Position numbers and translations under genes: made by a program. This document shows, piece after piece, positions 23,780-37,038 of a stretch of 64,000 bases of DNA; the stretch's first letter is position 1, and the number at the start of each line of letters is the position of its first letter. The notes beneath the pieces were generated by a model. It was given only the letters and a program-made list of their open reading frames with translations. It was not told where the DNA came from and did not search any database. The stretch comes from Dugong dugon (Eukaryota > Chordata > Mammalia > Sirenia > Dugongidae). The stretch is from NCBI GenBank assembly GCA_030035585.1, contig CM057482.1, forward strand, positions 60,826,828-60,890,827, read 5' to 3'.

Positions 23780-26400
23780 TGCTTAGCACATTCTAATAAC
23801 ACACAGGCACAGACACAGACAGACACACACACACACACACAGACCAGTGTTATGTTGGTAAATATTTATCAATTCACTCTCCATTGGGAGTGCTACAAGC
23901 CTTGATTTGTAAATACTGAAAATTTTCCTGATACAACTAATCCCGCCATGGCCAATTTCAAGGTACCAGTCTGATGTCACTGACCCATAGTAGGGCAGAG
24001 ATGTGCACCATCTACCTCACCAAGGTAACAAGAGCCGATTCCAGCATAACTGATCCACTTTCCTATGACTATGTACACACATTCCACCAGCACCATGAGA
24101 AGGACCCTTAACTTCCATCCCTAATATGTAAAGCAAATACCACTATGCATTTCCAGAACACACAACTCCTCACACCTCCTGAACACACACATACAACTAC
24201 TACCCTCACCCTGAATACACAAACATAAAACCTCTTACTGCCTATAGTTTTACGAAAAAAACCCCTACAGACTGTGAATACTCACAGCCATTCCTACAAC
24301 TATATATATACTCTCAACATGTACCTGAACATGCACAGGTACAACCAATAGTTCCCATATATACTCACTGAACGCCCTACACACAATCAAGCCCTCTAAC
24401 ACCACCAAGTTCAAAATCTCACATCATAGGCCACCCTAATACAGACCCTCACGAAATCCCACATCTCTAAAACACATATAATATGCAATTCCTAAATGCA
24501 GGCACAATTTATACAAACCATCTTTGTTTCCAAATATATATAGTGAATCTCCCCTACCACATCCTCCAGAATAAACACCCCAGAAAACCAAAAAAAACCA
24601 AATACACAACTACATACAACCTATATAATAAATACATAAAGTACACCACACGGATACTTAAAATGCGCATACAAACTACACCACCAAATTCCGTGACAAT
24701 TAGACACGAATAGGCACAAAGATGAACTTGACTCCTTTCATACACACACAAACCCCCCCCACACGCACACAAAACTCAACCATTTGTATATACTCCACAC
24801 ATTCAGAGATGCAGATTAAACTCTAAAACACAAGCAATCCTACCACTCCAGCTAATATATACACACAACCCATACCCCTACGTGCCCACATGCTCACACA
24901 TACCAGACACAACACACATACACCCTCACACAAACATCCTCAATTTCAAAGTATACATCACACAAAGCACTACAGATAATCACTCATCTCTAGAATACAG
25001 CCTCGCTACCCCAACCTCCAAACATGCCCAAACACATGCAGAAACACCCTAACATTCTCCAAAGAAATACATGTAGAATACCCCAAGAATAATTCACCCA
25101 CCGACTCAGGACTTAAACACACTAGTATATACTCCCCACTCATGATGAAATAACTCTTGCACATCCTATAGAAATACACTGAAACCCGTTTTCAGGTCCC
25201 ATAACTCATGTTCCAAAACTGCCACATTCTCAAAATCTCACACATAACCATATCAACATGCCTCTAGTACATGTAAATACAATTCTCCCATTCCCTGTGC
25301 AAATACACAACCCCATCTTTGCATCAGTTACACACGTCCTCATTTCCCAGAATACACCGTACTCCCTACTGAAAAATATTACACACAGACCTAGAAAATA
25401 TTCATCCAAACTGCCATGCCCCTTCATGAAATACACAAACTCATTACATGTACAACTGTCCTTATACACCAAATATAACCTAAACTACTAAATGTATATC
25501 TTCCAGTACTAACAGAACCTCACAATGGCTGCCTATACATATTCCAACAATCCACAATACTCAAACGGAAATCAATCCCCAATATTCCAGAATACAGAAT
25601 CATACAAACCCCAGATCAAACATGGAAGAATGCATATGTAACTAAAGAAAAGCACCCAAAGCAGCACAACAATACAACCTGCCCTGATACACACCAGTGA
25701 TCCTCCCTCATTCCCCAAATATACAAAAAGAACAGGGCCTACACCCAAACTAATACACATAGGCACACTCCCTCATAAGCCCAAATGTAGGCAGAGAAAC
25801 CCATTCCAAATCTGCTATTATGAACACACAAAGACCCACAATTCATGGCAGAAGAGCCACACCCAAAGAATTATCCTGAGTCAGAAATCGTAAACATCTT
25901 ACCTCCAAGTCTTTGAGTGTATATGCCTTTATCTTATGCCCTGCACACTTCCACAAAAACACACTCATACTGAACCCCAAATATTCATGCAGACACCACT
26001 AACCCACACATTTTAATACAAATATGAACTTCCCAAGAACCCACCCATTCAATACACACACAATCCCAAACTGTGAATTCATATAAATACATTTCCAACA
26101 GAGCCCCAAATAACAGGCACAAAAGCACCCACACCCCTCAATTCCCACAACCCCTACGAGGCCCGCAACTACATCTCCATCCTATTTCCAGATATTCACT
26201 ACACCCCACAAGTAGTCCACCCTCAGAAAACAAACACAAAACCTTCTCATCTCCTCAAGTGTGCCCACTGACCCCGGACAGCCTATTAATAATATACACA
26301 CGTACCTCACCTTCCAGATGCACCCACACACACTCCCTCCACTCCTCCCGGATAGAGACAAAAATATAGTACCTTACAGCCTCAAATGCTCACATACTTG
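23780..26400. repeat. G-poor, CA-rich tract (A1)
   Basis: For about 2.6 kb the plus strand is nearly free of G. It is dominated by A and C in short words such as 'acacac', 'catacac' and 'ccccacacgc', with loosely repeated phrases (for example 'agaatacaccgtactcccta' and 'atattacacac'). A (CA)n run sits at about 23823-23841. The pattern suggests a long-decayed tandem array, but no single period is obvious by eye. Its A2 counterpart is 54030-56115 plus 62445-63010. Confidence 0.85.
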
Positions 26401-27431
26401 TGTGCTGGCAAAGGAGTATAATTTTGCAAAATTACACATACATATAAAATGTTCCAGACACAAATGGAGGACTGGGACACAATTTACTCATCTCAGTAAG
26501 ATATGCAATATTCTTCACTGGAAATTTTCTATAGCCAGAGCATTATCAGGATGCTTTTGTTGATCTTGGCAAAACTCTTACATCCTTAACTAACAATGCT
26601 TGGAAGTCAATCATAATTCCATGCGATGACACTAGAAATAAATGCTTGATTTTTAGTCAATTCAGCAAAGTCACTCAGTATCTGGACAAAAGAGTACCAT
26701 CTGAACGTGAATGTTAGTTGATATGTTTCTTTATGTTAACAAGGAAGACCTAAGAGGAGGGAGGTCTTGGTTGGAACTTCACTGAATTTTCGTTGACACG
26801 AGCTCCTTCCATGCTGTATGGGAGAATGATTTTCAAACCCTGAAGAACTGCTCCTCAAAATCAGATGCTATTCAGAATGTAACAGATAATGACTTGACAC
26901 GCTTGTCAGCTTAAACTGGCATTACTGTAATTTTGTCCATCATTTTAAGTCCACCAATTAGGAAAACAATCAGTGCGGTCCTGAGATGCAGTGTTTGCCG
27001 TTTTTCATGGTAGAAATACTGCCAGCACAGGACAAGCTAGCAACACCAGGGCACTGAATTCTACACCATGAAAGGGGATCTCCCAGTACAAATAAGCCAA
27101 GAGCCTAGAAGAGAGTAAAGCATAGTAGAAAAATTACCAAGAACGAGTTTGAGTATCCATTACTTTCGTTTGTAATAGAATTGATAAATGCGAAAGCAGA
27201 AGAGCAGTGCACTACGGGGTGCAGAGTCTGAGGCCTTGCCCTCACACAGCCCAAGCCAGCCTTGAGACCTACCCTTAGGGACCCTGCTTTCCCTGTGCCC
27301 CTCCCTGAAGCTGACCTTCTGCAACTGAAACCTGGATCTGTTAGAGGGCGGCAGTTCAGGAGCCCCAGAACCCTTCCCAGAAGGGCGTTCGCAAGCATGA
27401 GTTCCTAAAGCAGGCCGGGAATGGGGTCCGC
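26401..27431. other. Low-copy right end of duplicon A1
   Basis: Non-repetitive sequence shared with A2 (63011-63984). It becomes GC-richer at 27180-27430, with minus-strand open frames of 92-97 codons (27105-27438) that are not matched by open frames of similar length in A2. Around 27010-27075 both copies share a block with an ATG after 'cactgaattctacacc'. A2 has a TATAAATA upstream of it, and A1 reads TAGAAATA. Confidence 0.5.
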
Positions 27432-27592
27432 TAGGCACTGGTGGTGCAGTGGTTAAGCGCTACTGACTGCTAACCCAAAAGTCCGAAGTTCAAATCCACC
27501 AGACGCTCCTTGGAAACTGTATGGCATAGTTCTACCCTGTCATATAGGAGAGCTATGAGTCAGAATCGACTTGACGGAAATGGGTTTTTGGA
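27432..27592 (+). repeat. AfroSINE copy, plus strand
   Basis: This is the only clear plus-strand AfroSINE. The head reads 'ggtggtgcagtggttaagcg' (box A region), then 'gttcaaatccacc' (box B region), and the tail reads 'gagtcagaatcgacttgacg' followed by gttttt. The first bases of the same SINE appear at the A2 end (about 63985-64000), so the insertion probably predates the duplication. Confidence 0.92.
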
Positions 27593-27749
27593 GAACACTA
27601 CAGGAGCAGAAAACAGAGCATCTGAGGTGCATTCTGAGGCTTATTGGAAAGCAGGTGACACCTCTTCGCCCAGAACCTCCACATCAAGCCTTCTGCCAAA
27701 GGAGCATGTCTGAAGCCACCACTCATGATTTGTACAAATTGTGGTCACT

Positions 27750-27943
27750 GTTGTTTTGTGCCATGGAGTCAATGCCCTTTCATACAGACCCTATAGGACA
27801 GAGTAGAACTGCCCAGTAGAGTTTCCTAGGCTGTAATCTTTACGGAAGCAGCTTCCCTGCTCTTTCTCCTCTGGAGCCAGAGCCTTCGTCACTGGGTATT
27901 TGGTTAGCAGCCAGGCTCTTAACCTTACACCATCAGGTCTCCT
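27750..27943 (-). repeat. AfroSINE copy, long form
   Basis: Minus-strand AfroSINE with the extra middle segment (gtaatctttacggaagcagc) and head 'gttagcagccaggctcttaa'. Confidence 0.88.
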
Positions 27944-27959
27944 TACCTAAAGCATGCTC

Positions 27960-28111
27960 TTTCCCTTGGAGTCGATTCCAAGTCACAGCGACCCTATAGG
28001 GCAGAGTAGAACTGACTCATAGCGTTTCCAAGGAGAGGATCGTGCATTCCAGCTGCCACCTTTTGGTTAGCAGCTGGGCTCTTAACCACTTCTCAACAAG
28101 GGCTTCACTGA
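27960..28111 (-). repeat. AfroSINE copy
   Basis: Minus-strand AfroSINE of the short form, starting 17 bp after the previous one. The tail reads 'ggagtcgattccaagtcaca' and the head 'gttagcagctgggctcttaa'. Confidence 0.88.
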
Positions 28112-28605
28112 AAATACAGTATCCTCTAATTGGGAAGAGAGCTCTTCCACTTTTAGATACACTTTGGACCACATGCCTTTCTTGTTCTGAATGGGCTTTC
28201 AAAAAATAATGTTTCTTTTTCCTATTCACTTTGAAAGTTCCTTTAGAAAACTGCACGGCCAAAGAATTTTAGACCTGGGAAATGCTGAGAAACATACTTC
28301 TCCTAACGTCATTCCTAAGGTTTTTCCTACTACATTTACTGTCATACAGTATTTTTCTTGCTGCATTTACTTAATACCTAGACATTTCACAATAAATGTT
28401 GACATATCAATGTTTTGCCTGAAACTTGTTATCTGACCAAGACAGTTGAGAGACAGCTCCCAGAAAGTAGCTACTGGCTTCACTTAGGTCCTTGCTCCTC
28501 ACAAGTGGAACAACTTAAGCTACTTTCTTAGCATTTATTAAATGGAATAAAAATTTATGGAATTTTTATTCCAAAAGAAATATTTATGGAATGAAAACTA
28601 CTCCA
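28112..28605. other. No recognised feature
   Basis: AT-rich sequence between the SINE cluster and an old L1. A short direct repeat of 'ttatggaatttttattcc'-like text occurs at about 28540-28590. No gene was seen. Confidence 0.45.
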
Positions 28606-31330
28606 TCTACAAAAGCATTTAAGACAATAAAATATATAGGACTAAATGCAGCTAGCGATGTGAAAGGCTTATACAATGAAAATTATAAGATATTAAAGCA
28701 GACCTAAGTAGATAGAAAGACATCCCATGCTCATGGATTGGAAGACTTAATATAGTCAAGATGTCAATACTACAAAAAGTGATCTACAGATAAAGCGAAA
28801 TCCTAATCAAAATTCCAACAGCACTCTTTACAGAATCGGGAAAGTAATCCTCATTTCATATGGGAAGACAAGAGACCTCGACTAGCCAAAGCAATTTTGA
28901 AAAAGAAGGACTTCAAACCATATTACACAGCTACGGTAAATTAAAACAGTGTGGTACTTGTGTAATGATAGACACACAGACCAACGGAATACAATTGAAA
29001 ATCCAGAAATAAATCCAAACGTCTATGTCAACTGATTTTGGGTAAATCCATTCAATGGGGAAAGAAATCGTCTCTTCAACAAATGGTGCTGGCTAAACTG
29101 GATTTCCACAAGCAGAAAAATGAAACAAGATCCATATATCACACCATAGACAAAAACTAAATCAATATGGAACAAGGACCTAAATTTAAATTAAAACCAT
29201 ACAGTTCTTGGAAGAAAATATAGAAGTAAACCTTTTGGACCTAATTAGTTTTCAATGATAGATTATTAAACACAATAATGAATACACAAGCATCAGAAAA
29301 CAAAATAGACAACTGGGACTTCATAAAAGCTAAATACTTCTGCTCATCAAAACACTTAATAAAAATTGGGAAGAGACAGCCTACAGACTGGGAAAAATTC
29401 TTTGGGGATGATATAAGTGATTAGAGTCTAATATCTAAAATCTATAGCAAATTTCTACAATTTAGTGATCAAAGACAAATAACCATATCAAAAACTGGGC
29501 AAAGAACATGAACAAACATTTCACCAAAGAGAATATTCAGATGGCCAATAGACACATGAAAAGAAGTTCAACGTCATTAGGCATCAGGAAAATGCAAATC
29601 AAAACTGCAATGAGATACCATTTCACTCCCACTAGCATGGCCAAGATAAAGATTCACAAACTAATAAAACGGAAATTAACAAGCGTTGGAAGGGACGTGG
29701 AGAAATTGTAACCCTCATCCATTACTGGTGAAAAGGCAAAATGATACAGCCATTTTGCAAAACAGTCTGGTGATTCCACAAAAAACTGGAGGTAGAGCTG
29801 CCATATGACCCAGCAATTCCACTCCAGGTATATGCCCTAAGGATCTGATAGAAGTGACAGGAACAAACATATGCACACCTGTGTTCATCGTAGCACTATT
29901 CACAATAGCAAAAAGATGGAAACAACCTAAGTGCCCATCAAAGGATGAAAGGATCAGTAAAATGTGGGACACACATACAATGGACTACTACTCAGTGATA
30001 AAGAAAGATGCGTTCCCTAAACACTTGGAACACGGAAGGACCTGGAGCAAAATAAGCCAGTCACAAAAAACCCAATATTGTATGTTATCACTTTTATGAA
30101 ATGACATGAACACATAAAAATACACAGAAAATAATGTTCATTATTGTTTACCACAGATGTGGTGGGGGGAAACCGGAATTCACTCTTTAGATAGCAGACA
30201 CTGGTTATTTTTAGTGATAGGAAAGCTAACACGGAAAGAGAGTGAAGTCTACGCAGCTTGATGAAGGCAAACAATGTTAGTAAAATGTACACAAGGAAAA
30301 AGAACTTGTTGGCAATAGCATGGAATATATAATTTTGAAACATAAGCAAAAACAACTAAAAAATATATATGCGGGTATATATACATATGCACATAGGCAT
30401 ATATGTGTATGTGTATATATGAGTATACATATGTGTCTGTGTATATGTATATACATCTGTGTGACTGTATGCACACATATTAATATATATAATAAATCAC
30501 ATAGAAGTAACAATTATGAATATTTCTTAGACATAACCAAACCCCTCTCGGGGTTGGTTTTCTGGATTTGAAGTATTAGAACCAGATTCTCGTGGAACAT
30601 CTCGGTCCATCGGTATAATATTGTTCATAAAGTTATACTTTACATCCTAGTTTGCTGAGTAGTGTCTGGGGTTTTAAAAGCTTGATAGTGGCCTTCTAAG
30701 ATACAACTATTGGTCTCTACCTATCTGCAGAAGAAGAAAAAGTAGAAAACCAAAAACTCAAAGAAGGAACTTGTCCACAGGACAAATAGTCTACATAAAC
30801 CACGGCCTTATCTGTCCTGAGACCATAAGAACTCGATGATGCCCAGCTACCACTACCATTCCTTTTGATCAGGGCCACAACAGATGGATTCTGATAGAAT
30901 GGGAGAAAAATGTGGAACAAATCTCAAATTCATAAAAACAAACAAACAAACAAAAAAAACAGGTTTACTGAACTGGTTCAGACTGGAGGACTCCCCAGAA
31001 GCACTGCCCTGAAATACTCTCCCAATCTTGAACTGAGACTAACCCCTAAGGTCACCTTGTACTTAAATAAGATTCGCTCCCAAAATAAAGAATATCACCC
31101 ATAAGTACAGTGCTCCTTTTAAGCATCACCTATATGAGACCAAATGGTCAACAATTATTTTAAAACAAAGGTGAGAATGTAAGAGTCAGGGAAATGAGAT
31201 TATTGGAAACAGAACAACGAGAATGGAAATAATAAGAATGTTCACACGTTGTCAAAAATGTAACTAACATCACTGAACAATTTGTGTACAAACTGATGAA
31301 TTGGAACTTAAAACACAATCAAATATTTTT
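28606..31330 (+). mobile_element. Old L1 LINE, 3' half
   Basis: The plus strand carries the C-terminal part of L1 ORF2 in broken frames. Examples are '[20 protein letters not shown]' from 29508 and the segment at 29854-30099 with '[18 protein letters not shown]'. An L1 3' UTR follows to about 31330. It is older and more diverged than the L1 copies at 9629, 19281 and 56140. An AT/GT microsatellite lies inside it at 30358-30495. Confidence 0.85.
30358..30495. repeat. Imperfect (TA)n/(TG)n microsatellite
   Basis: Alternating purine-pyrimidine text made of tatata, tgtgta and catatg words over about 140 bp within the L1 3' region. Confidence 0.85.
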
Positions 31331-31344
31331 AAAGAAGTAATATG

Positions 31345-31475
31345 CTCAGAAACAGTGATGGTGCTTGCACAGCATAAGGAACACAATGTCACTGAACTGT
31401 ACACGTGAAGAATGTTGAAATGACAAGTGTTTTGTTACCACATACGTATTTACCACAATAAAAAGAAAATAAACA
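31345..31475 (+). mobile_element. Second L1 3' UTR tail
   Basis: The text 'aatgtcactgaactgtacac' followed by 'taccacaataaaaagaaaat' is the typical last ~100 bp of a mammalian L1 3' UTR. It follows directly on the previous L1 tail, as in other copies here. Confidence 0.6.
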
Positions 31476-34400
31476 TCATTTATGGAATCCAATAAAACCC
31501 CAGGATTCCTTATGCTTTCTGATATAGAAGACCTAAGCAATACACTCCCTTTTAAGAAATGCACACTTAGTCCAAAATCCAAAGATCCTGCTTAAGAAAA
31601 GACACTTAACATACTGAGAAATAAACTCAGTCGAAATATGAACCCTCTCAAGCTAGCTTTTGTTAAAGCCCCTGATTCCAGACTTGACCTCCCAGCTTTC
31701 CTACTAGACAAGGCACAGGGTGGTGCTGGTCTTAGAAAACAAGACATCCATCACCCAAGGGTCATTTTTGCCTCAGGCAACCCTGCTGTTCATTCAAACC
31801 TCCCAGACTGCCTTTCAATAACAAATGCTTGATTTTCACATCACCTGCCTCTGCATTTTCTACTACATTGTATTTGCATGTTTACATGCACTACATCATA
31901 CTCTCACTGTCCCCTGGCTCTACAGATCTGCCAGGAATCCATGGTAAGAGATGTCTTAAGGAAAAGGTCCTCAATGTATGTACTTCAGTTTACTTTTTCT
32001 CATGAGTTGTGTTTAGGAATACATCTCAGCCAGTGTTACTTCCTGCCTGTCTACATACCAGGTACTGTGGAAACAAAACTATTCCTTTTTTTTTTTTTTT
32101 CTGTAATACACATTCATAATTTCAGTCAGCCCTTAAAAAATCAGTACCAGAGATGCATCACTGTATAGGTTTAAATGGGTTTTAGTTTTGAAAAATTTCA
32201 ATAATAAGATACTCTTCTTCTGGAAATTTCAAGATCTGCATGATTTCTCACTCCCTTGGATGACTCCCTTTGATGACCCTACAGAGACAACACACAGAGC
32301 CTCCAAGTGCACATGCTGAGAGAGAAATCACGGTAGCTAAATAAGACTCAGTCATCACATCCTGTCATTTCCTCCAACGCTCTGAGATTGGGTGGAAGAT
32401 CATGTCTTCTGCATCCTGTGACCCAAGAACAGAGATGATTTTTAACAGTGGTCAATGCCTGCCTTAGACTTCTCCACAGCGATGGTCAGAGAGTCGGGTC
32501 CAAAGGACTTTTGGCGTCGCCCTTTCATGGCCAATCTTGGTAAATTTCATAGGGGCTAATTTAATCACATATGCTTCCAAGGCTGAAGATTTTCATGAAG
32601 TAGAAAAAGAAATTGCAGAATTTGGACACGATTGTTTCTCTACAATGCAATGTTTGAGTCATTGACCCTGAGTCAAATCCAGTGGCCCTAAATCCATAAG
32701 TGTGCATTGTGAGAAAAAAATTGACGGACTAACCGACAAGCAGAAAAATTAAGGAGCAAGCCTGCTTTTCTTCAGTGCCCAGATGTAATGATATGCCCCA
32801 CCATCCCTGGAATAGGAAGGACAGGATGGAAAACCATTTAAGGTTGCTCCATGATAGAAGCTCACATCCTAAGAAAAGTCAGGAAGATTTGCTTTCATCA
32901 ATCACCATGAGCAGCTTTCGAAAATATTAGGGCGATTTTTCTTGAATTTCTCTAACTTCATCATGTTAGCTAAGATGTGACTAGAATTGTACATTGTAGC
33001 TGCCAGAGAAAATACAAAGATAGGCACATGCAAGAAGCTACTTCCTGGTTGCAGAGAATTAAGGTGTGGGCAATTTCCAGAAAGGCAGAAGAAGCATGGA
33101 GGCATTCTTTTCACAGTGGTTGGGCAAACACTAAGGATGCTGAAGACAGAAATATTCATCGGGTGCTACCAGGTTTATATTCAGAAAAAACTCAGAAATC
33201 ATGAGGGAATTCATGAGGACCACATTATGAAATGACTTTCTCACATAACTGTAGGAAAGAGAGGAGAAGAGCCTCATCTCCTCTGGACTTCCAATTCTCT
33301 GCTTTTCCACTACAATACGACTGCTGTTGCATTTTTCTACAACATTTCCCTCTTGTTCAAAATATTTTCCCCAGTGACAAGAAACTATGTTAGTTCCAGC
33401 AGGGAAATTTTCTGAGTGAAGACTATCTGTGTGGAACACTCCTCCTCAACCTGTCTCTCCTTCCCCTACACCCTCCCGTCTGAAGACCACTACTGCTGTG
33501 AGAGCAGGACTCAAGTTGGTCTCACATTTCCTTTCTTATTGCAACCACTTGGGGTCAGCACCCTTCATCTCCCATGACCAGTTTTCCTTCCAAGCCTCTC
33601 TTCTTGAACAACAGCAAAATGAGTTGTATTTTAACTCCTTTTGATTTGCATAGACTGAAAATTATGTTCATGATGAAAAAAAGCCAACCATAGTTTATTT
33701 AATGAACATCCTACCATGACTCCCACCAAGATATGAGCACATACCTTGATCAGCCTGGATTCCAAAGAGCAAGGGTGTCTAATGGAGACAGGTGACGTCC
33801 AAGTTGACAAGTAGGGCTTCATGGCTCACACTGGCCCGCTAGGAGTTAGATGGGAGCAAGTGTGTGCAATTTGACTTTGCTGAGTAGAATCCTGTTGTGG
33901 TCTCAAGATACCAACCTATTTTAGGGCCATGGGGCTCTACCTAACACCTGAAGAGCCCAGGGCTACAGCATAGGAAGCCCATTTAGCTTCAGAGAAAAAA
34001 GATTTTGTTCTTCCTCATCCTTACATCTGCTCCCATGCCCACTAAGCCTATGTGCTCAAGAGTGTTTGATGGCTATACAATACTCAAAATGGCCTGCAAT
34101 GATTTTATGAAACTGGTTTGCTGGTTTGGTTTGGGTGCTGTATTTTATGTTTATGGAACCAGGATTCCATCTCTGGTCTTCTGACTGCAAATTCAGTTCT
34201 GTTCTCTTGAGAGGGAGTAAGTCATAATAGCTTAAAGGTTTTTACCTCTCGTTGAATTGCCAGATAAAATACAGACCACTTGTTAACCTCAAATTTCTGA
34301 GAAAGAGGGACTAATATTATTGTGGAACCCTGGTGTTGCAGTGTTATTTTAAGTATGTCCCCAGTGTTACACGGGGATTCCTTGGAGTCCTGTATTGTAT

Positions 34401-35617
34401 TTGCTAAACACGGCAAACCTATTCTTGGCGTGTTAATCACTAGAATGTTAATCACTAGAATCTAGACTAAAAAAGTACAACTAGGATCATTGATCCCAGA
34501 AAGAAAAAATAAAATAAAGAAACAAGACTGCATTAATTTTAATGGAAAAGATATATATATATTGGAACACACCTTAATTGTATAAAGGAAACTGAAAGCA
34601 TTTTTGATAAATGAACATAGCTTGTGTTAGTTACCCTTAGTCACACACAATATTTTTGGAAAGAGGAAAAAGAAACAGAAAACATCGGTTTCCCCTCAGA
34701 TGGAGAATTTTGAGGGGGGAGGAGCTGTCACTGTAGAATCTATCTGGAACTGTTTAACTTTTGAACCATGCAGAGGTGTGCTTGTTTCATTATTGAATTA
34801 CAGTCACTGTCAGAATTAAAAACTTAAATATGAATGTACAACAGAATAATCTGAGAAGCAACAGGAACCTACTTCTGCTCATGGAATTAGAGGCTGCTGG
34901 CCTTCCTTTGATGCAGTGGGGTTTCCAGGAAAGAGGATCATGAGTAAGGCTGGCCCTGCTGCAGCCCCCAGAGCTTCCACTAATGGACAGGAGTTTCGGA
35001 ACACAAGCATTGCTCCCTAAACAAGGATGCATACACATACTGTACGTGTACACACACCAAACAGAAAGGAACTTCTGGACAATCCTAATTTCAAACACTT
35101 AGTTTCCTTGTCTCTATTTGTAGCCTACCCTTCATTAGACAAAGCAGCCTGAATTTTCTTCATCAAGTACTGGCACCCTTGTAATAATTCAAGAACCTAC
35201 CACCTAGAGTTGGGGAGCAGGGTGGGTTCAGGGGCACAAAACTAGGTATGTTGATAAGAACTGAAGTCTAGAGTAGAGCCTTTGTGCTGTGAATCTGAGA
35301 AGGAACCCACAAATCACCCTAAGAGGCTCACACAATTTGCGTCATCAACTGTAATTTGAAGGAAACATGTAGCTTTTGCCTGCTTCTCAGATCCCTTTCA
35401 TGGAATGTCTCCTCATCCCAACCTGCCCTCCGCCCCTCCCCGACTGTAGAATGTCTTGAGTCTTACATTCTACTCCTGTTTAGATTCAAACTTTTCCTTG
35501 CTTTTCTGGGATCCATGAGCAGCTGTTGGAGCCAGATCATGCTCTGAGTCCAGGGAGTGAGGATTTCACATGCTGAAGGCTGCCAGACAGCTGTGGTCAG
35601 TGTCCAAGCCTGTGGAG
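31476..35617. other. No recognised gene; flank and 5' side of the NUTM2-like locus
   Basis: About 4.1 kb in which I recognise no recent transposon. Homopolymer and microsatellite spots occur at 32083-32100 (T-run) and 34550-34562 (TA). Short open frames (for example 32987-33235 plus and 33131-33439 minus) overlap each other in antisense and show no domain. The last few hundred bases are presumably the promoter and 5' UTR side of the NUTM2-like pseudogene, but no TATA box or CpG cluster is evident. Confidence 0.5.
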
Positions 35618-35633
35618 ATGGCTTCAGAAGGAG
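35618..35633 (+). pseudogene. NUTM2: NUTM2-like exon 1 (coding part)
   Basis: ATG GCT TCA GAA GGA G followed by a consensus donor gtaagc. The encoded start (MASEG) matches the short first coding exon of NUTM2 genes, and the phase (one base over) fits exon 2. The small size is normal for the family. Confidence 0.8.
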
Positions 35634-36345
35634 GTAAGCCTGGTGGGGAGGAGGTGTGTTATCAGATCCTTGGCACTCCTTCAACCCTTGGGAATTCAAA
35701 TTTGATGCTTCCCTGGGGACAAGCTCTCTAAGCAAGAGTAAGGAGTGGACATTGACACCACCCAGGACATCCTACCTGGTGAGGCTGAACATGCAAAATG
35801 GGAAAATGAGACAGGAGGTTGGGGAAAGAAGGAAAGTGGTTTTATACTGTGCATCAAGAAAATGAAGGCTGAGGAGGAGATGGGGAAATCACTCTTTTGA
35901 AGACTCACTCCTTCAAGAAAGTCCGGAGGATGCCTTCTACTTTAGTAGGTCCCTTCCCTGCTAGTGAGCCTGCTGGGGTAATTCAGACAGAGTAGATGTC
36001 AATCCTGTTCCATGTGCAGGAAACAGGGTATCTGCCATGGATTCCTGAGACAGGATCTGAGAGTCAGCGATAGCTTGGGCCTCTTACTTCTTGGTAAACA
36101 GAGGCCTGGGAGTCTGGTCGAACTGTTCACAAGTTCTCTAGTGGGGAACTCCTCATCTAGAGGGAAGGAATGTCTAATTCACTCCAGGGACTTTTCCAGT
36201 CTTCCCCAGTTCCCCGATCTATACTGTTGCTCATCAGTTGAGATTCATTGCACTTATTCCCAGTGACCATGCAGGGAATTCGGGTCACCTAACACCCAGT
36301 TGACCTTCCTCCCACTCCATTTGTCCTTTTCCTTTGTCTCAACAG

Positions 36346-37038
36346 CAACTCCAGTGCTGGGACCAGATATGACCATGAATCCTGGTGCCTCCACATCTCC
36401 TTTCACTGCACTGCCCTTTCCCCCACCCACTCCTGGACCCCTACACCCAACACCCTGGGAGCAGTACCCGCTGCCCCTCATGACCTCATCCTGCCCTCCT
36501 GGCATCCCACTGCTGGTGCCAGATGTTGGGGACTCTGGTCCCAGTGGGGCCAGGCCTGGAAAGGTCATTGTCCAAGTCAGGACAGAAGGGAGATCAGCAG
36601 AGCTCCCTGGAACTCAGACCTTTGTCCTGGCACACACCCCACTCAACTGGAGTGCCCCAGGGGCTCCCAGTGGGGCAGTTGAGCACGCTCCACCCCCATT
36701 TGGGGAAGCCTCTGCTGTGCAGCAAATGACCCCTGCCACTTCTGTTGCAGGTACTCAGGCTTGTAGGGAAGGTTGGTACCCAGCTTTTTCTCCTCAAGCT
36801 CCTCTACCAGCTGTCCAGCTGGCCTCCATCTTCCCCAAAGTGAAGGCTTGGTCAGGCCAATATGCTTCTTCTGGGAGGAAAGCCTGGCCACCACACAAGC
36901 CAGGCCTTTGCTGGATGACTCCTCCTGTAACCTCAAGAGTGTTTACGAGAACTACCGACTCTGGCAACGCTTCAAGTCTCTGGTCCAGAGGCACCATCCC
37001 CACACTCCTGATACAGAGGATCTTTCCTGCTTTCTCAT
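36346..37038 (+). pseudogene. NUTM2: NUTM2-like exon 2, with one frameshift
   Basis: The acceptor is 'cctttgtctcaacag' and the donor gtgagt at 37039. It encodes the proline-rich N-terminal third. The first frame runs 'LGPDMTMNPGASTSPFTALP' to 'YASSG'. From 36875 the family sequence continues in another frame as '[20 protein letters not shown]' and '[11 protein letters not shown]', up to 'LSCFL'. The simplest explanation is loss of one G from a run at 36873-36875. The exon end is in the conserved phase. Confidence 0.9.

Larger units (their letters stand above)
16914..27450 (+). repeat. Segmental duplication, copy A1
   Basis: This block recurs in the same orientation from about 50040 to the window end (copy A2). 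Colinear landmarks include 'tatacaaatggccagtaagc' (16947 and 50065), 'ccagaaagaggtgt' (17870 and 51346), the GC-rich stretch around 18120-18640 and 52120-52650, the G-poor tract, and 'acaagctagcaac' near 27030 and 63560. By eye 6-12% of positions differ. Copy A1 carries one large insertion, the L1 at 19281-23651, that A2 lacks. Confidence 0.93.

Noticed and set aside
23780..26400. The CA-rich tract as telomeric repeat, CRISPR array or coding sequence
   Set aside because: There is no (TTAGGG)n or its complement, no regular repeat-spacer structure, and the open frames are short and follow composition.
27105..27438. Minus-strand 92-97 codon frames at the A1 right end
   Set aside because: The matching A2 region has only a 63-codon frame in a different context, so the frame is not maintained between the copies.
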